Shown: piece by piece, positions 6,724 to 11,938 of the stretch
How the letters are laid out: each line of letters begins with the position of its first letter
Numbering within the stretch: the first letter of the stretch is position 1
Source: Candidatus Jacksonbacteria bacterium
Lineage (GTDB): Bacteria > Patescibacteriota > Patescibacteriia > UBA9629 > GWA2-43-13
Direction: 5' to 3'
DNA: 17,616 nt
NCBI GenBank assembly: GCA_018698735.1
Contig: JABIPD010000042.1
Coordinates: 1 to 17,616 of the forward strand
The notes under the pieces: generated by a model
What the model was told of the DNA's origin: nothing
What the model saw: only the letters and a program-made list of their open reading frames with translations
Databases searched by the model: none
Translations under genes and position numbers: made by a program

Positions 6724-6824
6724 AAGATTTGTTGTGTGACAGAGTAGCTCAGTTGGTTAGAGCGAGGGAATCATAACCCCTAGGTCGTGAGTTCAATCCT
6801 CACCTCTGTCACTCAACAAATCTT
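6724..6824 (+). repeat. Inverted repeat extending the CAU tRNA acceptor stem
   Basis: AAGATTTGTTG (6724-6734) and CAACAAATCTT (6814-6824) are perfectly complementary and lie just outside the tRNA. With the acceptor stem they make a helix of about 21 bp with a single internal mismatch. Confidence 0.75.
6738..6811 (+). tRNA. tRNA with anticodon CAU (elongator Met or Ile2)
   Basis: Acceptor GACAGAG (6738-6744) pairs with CTCTGTC (6804-6810), discriminator A6811. D-arm is GCTC/GAGC. The anticodon loop ATCATAA carries CAU on a stem AGGGA/CCCCT with one A-C mismatch. T-arm GTGAG/CTCAC has loop TTCAATC. CCA is not encoded. The paired 1-72 position excludes the initiator. CAU is shared by elongator Met and lysidine-modified Ile2, and sequence alone does not settle which this is. 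The flanks AAGATTTGTTG and CAACAAATCTT extend the acceptor helix far beyond the mature ends. Confidence 0.88.
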
Positions 6825-6840
6825 ACATAGCTGCATTGCA

Positions 6841-6935
6841 CAAAGTTAAATGCATCATTTCACTTTGAGAGGAAGAATATACGGAAGCTGAAGCATTCGA
6901 ATTCTATTCGGATGCAGAAGCTGGAGTGCTATTCT
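6841..6935 (+). repeat. tRNA-leader structured element, copy C (before a dead tRNA)
   Basis: H1 spans 6841-6867 (12-bp arms, one mismatch, loop CAT). Next come GAGGAAGA, P1 AGAATA (6874-6879) with TATTCT (6930-6935), P2 AGCT with AGCT, and P3 GCATTCGAAT (6893-6902) with ATTCGGATGC (6906-6915, one wobble). It ends in GACG. A tRNA fragment begins at 6941, the slot where tRNAs start after copies B and E. Confidence 0.6.
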
Positions 6936-6940
6936 GACGA

Positions 6941-7030
6941 AGAGCGAGGGAATCATAACCCCTAGAGCCTGTCCTGAGAGAGCCGTGTGAGCCGAATGGA
7001 TCATGAGTTCAATCCTCACCCCTGGCACAG
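6941..7030 (+). pseudogene. Broken CAU tRNA copy with an insertion
   Basis: 6941-6965 is identical over 25 nt to 6759-6783 of the intact CAU tRNA (end of D-arm, anticodon arm). 7004-7020 is identical over 17 nt to its T-arm. An insert of about 38 bp containing CCTGTCCTGAG lies between them, at the variable loop. The acceptor 5' half and most of the D-arm are missing, so it cannot be a functional tRNA. Confidence 0.7.
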
Positions 7031-7070
7031 ATCTAATCTTAAAGAGTACGAGACCGATTCCTACAATCAA

Positions 7071-7164
7071 ATAAATGTCATCCTGATTGCAGGAGAAGGA
7101 TCCTCATTACAGGTCTGCAGCCTATAGGGAAGATCCTTCGGGATGCACTCAGGATGACATTTAT
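7071..7164. repeat. GTCATCCTGA palindromic repeat with perfect 16-bp arms
   Basis: ATAAATGTCATCCTGA (7071-7086) and its exact complement (7149-7164) enclose inner arms GAAGGATC and GATCCTTC. It is the same family as 4991-5063. It separates the dead tRNA from the fMet transcription unit and could act as an insulator or a mobile REP-like element. Confidence 0.75.
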
Positions 7165-7201
7165 AATAGGGTAGCTTCAAAAAATGCAGAGGTACAATGA
7201 T

Positions 7202-7230
7202 TTGACTAAAACACCCCTCCCTGCTATTGT
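7202..7230 (+). promoter_or_regulatory. Promoter for the fMet tRNA transcript, overlapped by an inverted repeat
   Basis: TTGACT (7202-7207, 5 of 6) and TATTGT (7225-7230, 4 of 6) are 17 bp apart, with an expected start near 7237. CTAAAACAC (7206-7214) and its exact complement GTGTTTTAG (7238-7246) flank the -10, like an operator or a start-site hairpin. Confidence 0.45.
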
Positions 7231-7259
7231 TGCGAATGTGTTTTAGGAAGTGATCTAAC

Positions 7260-7350
7260 CAAATGAAATGCATCATTTCATTTGAAAAGGAGGAGCAGGC
7301 GTAAGGTGCAGTATTCACATTTATGTGGATACCGAACCTGATCAAATATT
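7260..7350 (+). repeat. tRNA-leader structured element, copy D
   Basis: H1 is a perfect 11-bp stem (7260-7270 with 7274-7284, loop CAT). After AAGGAGGAG come P2 AGGT (7304-7307) with ACCT (7336-7339) and P3 GTATTCACAT with ATGTGGATAC (7311-7320, 7323-7332, one wobble). The P1 pairing seen in B, C and E is not evident, and copy E follows at once. Confidence 0.6.
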
Positions 7351-7356
7351 TTCTAT

Positions 7357-7451
7357 CAGATGAAATGCATCATTTTATCTGGAAAGGAGAAATTTATGGA
7401 AGCTGACCGTATTCAAACTCTGTTTGGATACCGAAGCTGGAATAAAATTTC
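7357..7451 (+). repeat. tRNA-leader structured element, copy E (before tRNA-fMet)
   Basis: H1 spans 7357-7381 (11-bp arms with one wobble, loop CAT). P1 GAAATTT (7389-7395) pairs with AAATTTC (7445-7451), P2 AGCT (7401-7404) with AGCT (7435-7438), and P3 GTATTCAAA (7409-7417) with TTTGGATAC (7423-7431, one wobble). It ends in CGACGCGA directly before the fMet tRNA, as copy B does before tRNA-Leu. Confidence 0.65.
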
Positions 7452-7458
7452 GACGCGA

Positions 7459-7533
7459 CGCGGGGTAGAGAAACGGCATCTCGCCTGGCTCATAACCAGG
7501 AGACTGTGGGTTCGAATCCCACCCCCGCCACCA
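7459..7533 (+). tRNA. Initiator tRNA-fMet (CAU), CCA encoded
   Basis: Acceptor CGCGGGG against CCCCGCC leaves positions 1 and 72 as an unpaired C-C, the bacterial initiator hallmark that permits formylation. The D-stem GAGA/TCTC gives the A11-U24 pair also typical of initiators. Anticodon arm CCTGG-CTCATAA-CCAGG carries CAU, but only part of the usual three G-C pairs is present. T-arm GTGGG/CCCAC has loop TTCGAAT. Unlike the other two tRNAs here, the terminal CCA is encoded. A terminator follows immediately. Confidence 0.92.
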
Positions 7534-7563
7534 AAAAACCCGTCTTTTACAGACGGGCTTTTT
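7534..7563. terminator. Bidirectional intrinsic terminator between tRNA-fMet and the CYTH gene
   Basis: CCCGTCT (7539-7545) pairs perfectly with AGACGGG (7551-7557) across TTTAC. A run of Ts follows on the plus strand (7559-7563). Six Ts follow on the minus strand as well, so it can end both the tRNA transcript and the converging CYTH gene. Confidence 0.9.
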
Positions 7564-7617
7564 GATACCTCAATTTCAGCGTTTTTTATTAACAGCGCCG
7601 TTGAACGATTGGGACCA

Positions 7618-8151
7618 TCATTCGAATTTTAATTCCTTTATTGCAGTGAGATCTATTCCGTATTTTTTATACACTTTTATAGTGTTCATAGAGGTTGTTT
7701 GTGAAATTTCATATCCCAACAATTTTACTATTTTTTCTACTTCTTCTTCTGAATTTCCTTCTACTTCTAAATAGGGAGGAATAAGAGGCCAAAAATCAAT
7801 TTCTACCTGAACTCCTTCAAGAACATAACTTATTCGTTTATTTTCTTGATACCCATTATTACTATACCCTAATTTTTCTAACAAAAAATTTGCTTTTTCA
7901 AAATCACTCACCTCAAGCTCAATTTCTTCTGTTCCATCAATGTTATCATTTTGAATTTCTTTAATGGTTAGTGTTGTTTCTTCCCCATCAGTTCTTAATC
8001 TGACCCATGAGTTATCTTTTTTTGGAAAAAAATCATAAACATACCTTTTTTGCTCTCTTTCTTTGATTTTTTTTGCACCTAAAGATTTTAATTTGGAAAG
8101 TATAGTATCAACATCAATATCTAAGATTTTTGCTTCAAATTCAGTATCCAT
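7618..8151 (-). CDS. CYTH-domain protein (class IV adenylate cyclase / triphosphatase-like)
   Basis: The CYTH fold binds triphosphate compounds with divalent metals in a tunnel. The 177-residue protein opens with the family signature ExExK (E4, E6, K8 in TEFEAKI). Alternating charged strands follow: VRLRTDGEETTLTIKE (about 50-65), TEEIELEV and VQVEIDFWP. The EVEGNSEEEVEKIVKLLGY segment (about 128-146) is characteristic of class IV cyclase-like CYTH proteins. The substrate could be ATP (cyclase), thiamine triphosphate or inorganic polyphosphate, and the sequence alone does not decide. It stands alone, with an AT-rich upstream region, no ribosome-binding site and the shared terminator at 7534-7563 downstream. 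Confidence 0.85.
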   Translation of the reverse strand: MDTEFEAKILDIDVDTILSKLKSLGAKKIKEREQKRYVYDFFPKKDNSWVRLRTDGEETTLTIKEIQNDNIDGTEEIELEVSDFEKANFLLEKLGYSNNGYQENKRISYVLEGVQVEIDFWPLIPPYLEVEGNSEEEVEKIVKLLGYEISQTTSMNTIKVYKKYGIDLTAIKELKFE

Positions 8152-8315
8152 AATTTATAAAAAATATTAAAATCTTTTTGTCCCGATTTTCTAGATGTAT
8201 ATTTTACTGCCTCTTTAATCTCTATCCCTAAGATATACCTAATTCACAGAACATATGACAGTAGTATATAAGGTAGCATATTCTATTTTTATTTGACAAA
8301 CACATAATAATGCAT

Positions 8316-8352
8316 AAAATAAACGGCTCACGTGATGAGCCGTTTATTTTTT
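8316..8352. terminator. Bidirectional terminator downstream of the holin-family gene
   Basis: AAATAAACGGCTCA (8317-8330) pairs perfectly with its complement at 8336-8349 across the 5-nt loop CGTGA. T-rich tails lie on both strands. Orientation suggests it ends the minus-strand gene at 8374-8748. The rest of 8152-8315 is AT-rich with no other feature recognised. Confidence 0.85.
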
Positions 8353-8373
8353 ATGATAATTATGCGAAATATA

Positions 8374-8748
8374 CTATTTTTTCTGTGCTTGTGCTGGTGA
8401 TATTACTACTGGCTTCTCATTAAATGAATTAATAAATGCATTTAATATCGAAACAACTAAGCTAAACAACAACGCCCACCAAAATCCTGCCACAGTAAAC
8501 CCTGGCACAACTGCACTTGCAAGCAAAACAAGCAGCGCGTTTATTACAAATGTTAAAAGCCCGAGCGAAAGAATATTTATTGGCAATGTAAGCAGCAAAA
8601 TAATTGGTCGCAAAAATGCATTTATTAAACCAATCACAATTGCTGTTACAAGCGCTGCCACCAACCCGGTTACAACGACTCCTGGCAAAAGATATGCTGC
8701 AATTAAGATAACCGCCGCACTTAAAAGAAGCTTAAGAACTCTATTCAT
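8374..8748 (-). CDS. Small four-helix membrane protein, phage holin 4_2 (YvlD-like) family
   Basis: A 124-residue integral membrane protein with four hydrophobic segments at about 5-23, 28-48, 52-78 and 85-108. Short polar turns separate them, and the tail is hydrophilic (SFNEKPVVISPAQAQKK). The N-terminal MNRVLKLLLSAAVILIAAYLLPGV and the internal INAFLRPIILLLTLPINILSLGLLTFVINALL are typical of the family annotated as phage holin family 4 superfamily II. This family is common in bacterial chromosomes away from any prophage. No phage genes or endolysin lie nearby, so a lysis role is unlikely; its true function is unknown. An extended -10 promoter with an overlapping palindrome precedes it. Confidence 0.8.
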   Translation of the reverse strand: MNRVLKLLLSAAVILIAAYLLPGVVVTGLVAALVTAIVIGLINAFLRPIILLLTLPINILSLGLLTFVINALLVLLASAVVPGFTVAGFWWALLFSLVVSILNAFINSFNEKPVVISPAQAQKK

Positions 8749-8756
8749 AGAACAAA

Positions 8757-8783
8757 AATTACTATTTAATAATAGTAATTATA
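8757..8783 (-). promoter_or_regulatory. Extended -10 promoter overlapped by a perfect palindrome
   Basis: On the minus strand TGGTATAAT gives a perfect extended -10 (TATAAT at 8783-8778). AATTACTATT (8757-8766) and its exact complement (8771-8780) straddle a 4-nt centre, overlap the -10 and cover the start region. This is the position of a repressor operator. The -35 is poor. Confidence 0.55.
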
Positions 8784-8819
8784 CCACAAAATTGTCTTTA
8801 ATAACCGATAAGGTAGACC

Positions 8820-8906
8820 ACCCCCGTCACTTCGCCTCCGACTATGGACGGGGCAGGCCCCTGGCTCCCTTCCTTCGTAAGGAGGGGGAAAAACCTCTTT
8901 AAAAGG
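8820..8906. repeat. GC-rich palindromic repeats (ACTTCGCC..GGACGGGGCA and CCCTCC types)
   Basis: CACTTCGCC, then CTATGGACGGGGCA, match the element at 15547-15616. The adjacent CTTCCTTCGTAAGGAGGGGG is a copy of the CCCTCC/GGAGGG hairpin family seen in the suf operon. It lies just downstream of the small GC-rich transcription unit. Confidence 0.65.
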
Positions 8907-8909
8907 GAA

Positions 8910-8942
8910 GATCGACACGCGGCAGAAGGCGGCGGGTCGATC
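8910..8942 (-). terminator. Possible terminator of the GC-rich small unit
   Basis: GATCGAC (8910-8916) and GTCGATC (8936-8942) form a 7-bp stem with a partly pairing GC-rich interior. On the minus strand TTCCCTTTT follows. The tail is imperfect, so the call is moderate. Confidence 0.4.
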
Positions 8943-8982
8943 GGGGTGAAAGTAGTGGGTTGTGGTGGCGATCGCCGAGCGA

Positions 8983-9099
8983 TCAAAAGAGGTCGAGGGA
9001 GTGCGCCGCGAGCAGAAGCCCGCAGACTATTACGAAACCGACCATTATCCAGGTGGGGTCCGGGAACATCGCAACCGTCTTGCTGCTCTTGGAGCTCAT
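8983..9099 (-). CDS. Possible 38-residue membrane peptide in a GC-rich island
   Basis: Not recognised. From the ATG at 9099 it reads MSSKSSKTVAMFPDPTW followed by one hydrophobic stretch of about 17 residues (IMVGFVIVCGLLLAAHS) and ends DLF. This is a basic N-terminus with a single membrane segment. GGAAAGG lies six bases upstream, one of the few Shine-Dalgarno-like sequences before a start in this window. The ATG further upstream at 9156 overlaps the -10 box and cannot be used. Codons end mostly in G or C, unlike every neighbour, which suggests transfer or an RNA gene. A consensus promoter at 9155-9183 points into it. The transcript could instead be a non-coding RNA, or the frame could be chance. 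Confidence 0.4.
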   Translation of the reverse strand: MSSKSSKTVAMFPDPTWIMVGFVIVCGLLLAAHSLDLF

Positions 9100-9154
9100 G
9101 TTGTCCCTTTCCGGGATCTGCCTGAGATCGATCTCCTCGACCTCTGTTAAATGC

Positions 9155-9183
9155 ATTATACCACAACTTAATGATTTTGTCAA
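9155..9183 (-). promoter_or_regulatory. Perfect consensus sigma-70-type promoter
   Basis: On the minus strand TTGACA (9183-9178), exactly 17 bp, then TATAAT (9160-9155), with a TGG extension before the -10. This is the strongest promoter in the window. It directs transcription into the GC-rich segment 9148-8905. Confidence 0.8.
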
Positions 9184-9187
9184 CAAC

Positions 9188-9243
9188 AAAAAAGCCCTAA
9201 AATAAAGGCTTTCTTCCACAAATACGCTTAATTTAGGGCTTTT
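9188..9243 (-). terminator. Terminator of the aminotransferase gene, overlapping its stop codon
   Basis: AAAAGCCCTAAA (9190-9201) and TTTAGGGCTTTT (9232-9243) are perfect 12-bp arms with a 30-nt loop. On the minus strand TTTTTTGTTG follows. The 5' arm includes the stop codon of the gene ending at 9242. Confidence 0.75.
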
Positions 9244-10066
9244 ATTCTTTTGCAGCCGCTAAGTATAGATCCATCAATTTTTGTGTATTTCTACCCACTT
9301 TGCCATCTCCTACTACCATATTATCTACCTTAACAACTGGCACAATATCTTTCCCCGTAGCAGTAATAAACGCCTCTGTAGCACTTTCTAACTCGCCTAT
9401 TTTAACCTCTCTTTCTTCTATTTTGTAATCTTTTTGTGCCAATTCCAACACCACATCGCGGGTAATCCCATGTAATATCCCCTCTTTAGGAGTAACCAAA
9501 ACATCGCCATTCCATAAAAAGAAATTAGCTCTCGAAGCTTCTGTAATACATCCATCTGGGGTATATAATATCTCGAATGCTTCTTCTTTCTTCTGCTGTG
9601 CCTGGTTCTTTACTGCTGGAGCATAATTAAGGGTTTTTATATCCACCAAATCTCTTTGATACGGAATGGTCATTAATTTTACTCCCTCTGTGTATACTTC
9701 CCCCGGAAAAGGATCGTCTTCATGAAAAAGAATATACATGTTTTCTTCTCCGTCTTTAGAAATACCATTACTCGATTCCCCGCCAGTCAAAACAATCCGA
9801 GCATGGGCATTTGGATCTTTATTTTTCTGAATTAATTCTGTTAAAGTGTTAAATAATTTTTCTTTTGTAATAGGAACTTGCAAACCCATCTTTTTTGCTG
9901 AACCAAAAAATCGATCAATATGACGATCGATAAAACAAAACTTTCCATTGCGGGCTCGAATGTAATCAAAAATACCATAGCCGCGAAGAACTCCTAAATC
10001 GTTCAATGGTAAAGATGCATTCTTAAATGGAATTATTGCCCCATTTAAATAACAGTATGTAAGCAT
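9242..10066 (-). CDS. Class IV PLP aminotransferase (branched-chain or D-amino-acid type)
   Basis: A fold-type IV PLP enzyme of 274 residues. The N-terminal domain has LNDLGVLRGYGIFDYIRARNG (about 21-41) and FIDRHIDRF, the part that shapes substrate specificity. The PLP lysine is K153 in NYAPAVKNQAQ, and E176 in CITEASRANFFL contacts the cofactor nitrogen. GILHGITRDVVLELA (about 196-210) is the conserved phosphate-binding stretch. The family includes branched-chain aminotransferase (IlvE), D-alanine aminotransferase and aminodeoxychorismate lyase. Length and the GYGIFDYIR motif fit IlvE/Dat, but the substrate cannot be fixed from sequence. It lies 20 bp downstream of pepA, so the two are probably co-transcribed, and it ends at the terminator at 9188-9243. 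Confidence 0.85.
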   Translation of the reverse strand: MLTYCYLNGAIIPFKNASLPLNDLGVLRGYGIFDYIRARNGKFCFIDRHIDRFFGSAKKMGLQVPITKEKLFNTLTELIQKNKDPNAHARIVLTGGESSNGISKDGEENMYILFHEDDPFPGEVYTEGVKLMTIPYQRDLVDIKTLNYAPAVKNQAQQKKEEAFEILYTPDGCITEASRANFFLWNGDVLVTPKEGILHGITRDVVLELAQKDYKIEEREVKIGELESATEAFITATGKDIVPVVKVDNMVVGDGKVGRNTQKLMDLYLAAAKE

Positions 10067-10086
10067 ACCTTTATTGTTTTTATATT

Positions 10087-11601
10087 TTAAACGTCTTGAA
10101 GAAACCGCAAAAGTGTTCGTACCCCAAAGCCGGTTCCGCCTTTTGAAATATATCCTTTTTCTTTAGAAGACCACGCTGGGCCAGCAATATCTAAATGCGC
10201 CCATGGTGTTTCTTGCACAAAATTCTTTAAAAACAACGCTCCAGTAATAGTACCTGCTCCAGTTCCTGGGGTCGAAATATTCTTTACATCCGCGATATCA
10301 CTCTTCATTGCTTCGGCGTACTCCTCTTCTAATGGCAGCTGCCACATTCTTTCGCCGGCATCTTGAGAGGCTTTTTCTACCGATTTTATAAGTTGTTGGT
10401 CTGTCCCTAAAATAGCAGCTACATCGTTACCTAAAGCAACAATACACGCGCCAGTAAGGGTCGCCAAATCTACAATAGAATCTGGTTTAAATGTCTCGGC
10501 ATATGATAGTGCATCTGCGAGCACCATTCTTCCCTCGGCATCGGTATTTAACACCTCTATTGTTTTCTTATTAAATGCTGTTACCACATCTCCCGGCTTA
10601 ATAGCTGTTCCAGAAGGAAGGTTTTCGCATGTAGCAACTAAACCATGCACTTCTACACGAGGTAATGATTGAGCAATCTGAGAAAACACCCCTAATACAG
10701 TTGCTGCGCCTGCCATATCCATTTTCATGGTCTCCATTCCATCCGAGGGCTTTAAAGATATACCGCCACTATCAAACGTAATTCCCTTTCCAATTAAGAA
10801 CACTTTTTTCTTTGTTGCTTGTCGAGGTTTATAGGTAAGATGCACAAGATAGGGCGGCTGTTCCGATCCACGCGCAACGGCCAGAATAGATCCAAACCCT
10901 TTCTTCTTTAATTCTGTTTTATCTAAAACTTTACACGTAATAAGTGGAGATGCTTTTGCAATCTCTTCGGCTTTTTCTTTAAGTACCGTTGGTGTTACTT
11001 CATCACCTGGTTCGTTTACCAAATCTCTTGCAAGCATGGCGCCATAGGCATACTGCTCACCTTTCTCTATTGATTTCTTTACTGCTTGTAATGCCTTTTT
11101 ATCTTTGTGAATTAAAACAACCTCTGCTATTACTTTTTTCTCGTCTGGGTCTGGTGATTTATATTTCTTAAACTTATATTGAGATAACAGCACACCCTCC
11201 ACCACATCGGGGATACTATCACCAACTTTTTTTCTTTTTGGTAAATACTCGGTTGCTAACAATGCCAAAGAGACAATATTAGAAGACTGTGCTGTTTTTG
11301 TTGCTTGCGCAGCAGCAAAGCGAAGCACTTCGTCTGTTAGTTTTACCTTTTCTCCTAACCCAACAAAAATTAATTTTCGAGCTGATTCAGACTGAGATAA
11401 AGCATGAACAAAAATTGAATTCTTTTTGCCTTTAAATCCATCTGCTTTAATCGATTTTAATACAGACTCTTTGTCTGTTTCTGCTAAAAATGTTGTTTGC
11501 TTTTCTATCTCTGCCTGGTCTTCTATTACAAATACCACAAAGGCTTCTACAGAAATATCTTTATCCCACTGTGCCGAAGCTTTAAAAATTGTTTTATCCA
11601 T
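10087..11601 (-). CDS. pepA: M17 leucyl aminopeptidase
   Basis: Cytosolic dinuclear-metal aminopeptidase that removes N-terminal residues from peptides. The C-terminal catalytic domain has the metal-binding series LIGKGITFDSGG, METMKMDMAGA and the family signature NTDAEGRMVLADAL, with the K, D, D, D, E and R of the active site all present. The first 180 or so residues form the variable N-terminal domain. The ATG at 11601 is preferred. It overlaps the glutaredoxin stop by 8 bp and begins MDKTIFKASAQW. An ATG at 11640 would add 13 residues encoded inside grx. The overlap implies translational coupling to grx, and the aminotransferase follows 20 bp downstream. Confidence 0.94.
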   Translation of the reverse strand: MDKTIFKASAQWDKDISVEAFVVFVIEDQAEIEKQTTFLAETDKESVLKSIKADGFKGKKNSIFVHALSQSESARKLIFVGLGEKVKLTDEVLRFAAAQATKTAQSSNIVSLALLATEYLPKRKKVGDSIPDVVEGVLLSQYKFKKYKSPDPDEKKVIAEVVLIHKDKKALQAVKKSIEKGEQYAYGAMLARDLVNEPGDEVTPTVLKEKAEEIAKASPLITCKVLDKTELKKKGFGSILAVARGSEQPPYLVHLTYKPRQATKKKVFLIGKGITFDSGGISLKPSDGMETMKMDMAGAATVLGVFSQIAQSLPRVEVHGLVATCENLPSGTAIKPGDVVTAFNKKTIEVLNTDAEGRMVLADALSYAETFKPDSIVDLATLTGACIVALGNDVAAILGTDQQLIKSVEKASQDAGERMWQLPLEEEYAEAMKSDIADVKNISTPGTGAGTITGALFLKNFVQETPWAHLDIAGPAWSSKEKGYISKGGTGFGVRTLLRFLQDV

Positions 11602-11854
11602 AGGTTTTTTGTAAATACTCGATTGCTTTATCGTCGTCATCTGCGATCATGGTGTCGGTGTTAGGGTCTATAAGTACTGGAACAAACTGTTGACCAGAAA
11701 TTTTCTCTACTTCGGTTCTGTCGGCACGATTTGCTGGAACACTATGAGAAACATACTCTATTCCCATTTCCTTGAGGGTATTTCTTACTTTAATACAGTA
11801 GGGACAGTGTTCGAGTTCGTACATTTCAAGTTTTTTTTCTGGTTGTTGTGCCAT
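11594..11854 (-). CDS. Glutaredoxin-like thiol oxidoreductase
   Basis: An 86-residue thioredoxin-fold protein with the dithiol active site C17-P-Y-C20 in LEHCPYCIKVRNTL. The cis-proline segment is QFVPVLID (about 55-62), and the acidic DDDDKAIEYLQ helix comes near the C-terminus. It reduces disulfides or glutathionylated proteins; with no glutathione genes in view the natural reductant is unknown. It is the first gene of a grx-pepA-aminotransferase group, overlapping pepA by 8 bp. The upstream region has TTGCAA and TATAAG on the minus strand, but spaced only 15 bp. Confidence 0.88.
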   Translation of the reverse strand: MAQQPEKKLEMYELEHCPYCIKVRNTLKEMGIEYVSHSVPANRADRTEVEKISGQQFVPVLIDPNTDTMIADDDDKAIEYLQKTYG

Positions 11855-11867
11855 AGAATTGTTGTTA

Positions 11868-11894
11868 TAAACAAAATCTCGCGATAGTGCGAGA
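11868..11894 (-). terminator. Terminator after doxX
   Basis: TCTCGC (11877-11882) and GCGAGA (11889-11894) form a perfect 6-bp stem, followed on the minus strand by TTTTGTTTA. It ends the suf-doxX transcript, or acts as an attenuator in the grx leader if grx starts upstream of it. Confidence 0.65.
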
Positions 11895-11938
11895 CTTCAT
11901 CTTATAGTATTAATTTCGTTTTTGCAACCATCAAAAGG

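Noticed and set aside
6242..6747. Plus- and minus-strand open frames of 76-113 codons across the tRNA-Leu region
   Set aside because: They run through the tRNA gene and the structured elements and have no protein-like conservation pattern.
6941..7030. Intron-containing functional tRNA
   Set aside because: The acceptor 5' strand and most of the D-arm are missing, so splicing out the insert would not give a complete tRNA.
7360..7632. 90-codon plus-strand frame, including an SD-like AAGGAG with ATG at 7396
   Set aside because: It crosses element E, tRNA-fMet and the terminator, and ends inside the CYTH gene; the SD-like sequence belongs to the repeated element.
8374..8748. Prophage lysis gene
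   Set aside because: Despite the family name holin, no endolysin, integrase or structural phage gene is present, and this family is common in chromosomes.
8962..9150. 62-codon plus-strand frame in the GC-rich island
   Set aside because: GC-rich sequence opens frames on both strands; the only strong promoter points the other way.
11602..11640. Longer pepA starting at ATG 11640
   Set aside because: It would overlap grx by 47 bp and add residues without family similarity; ATG 11601 overlaps by only 8 bp.
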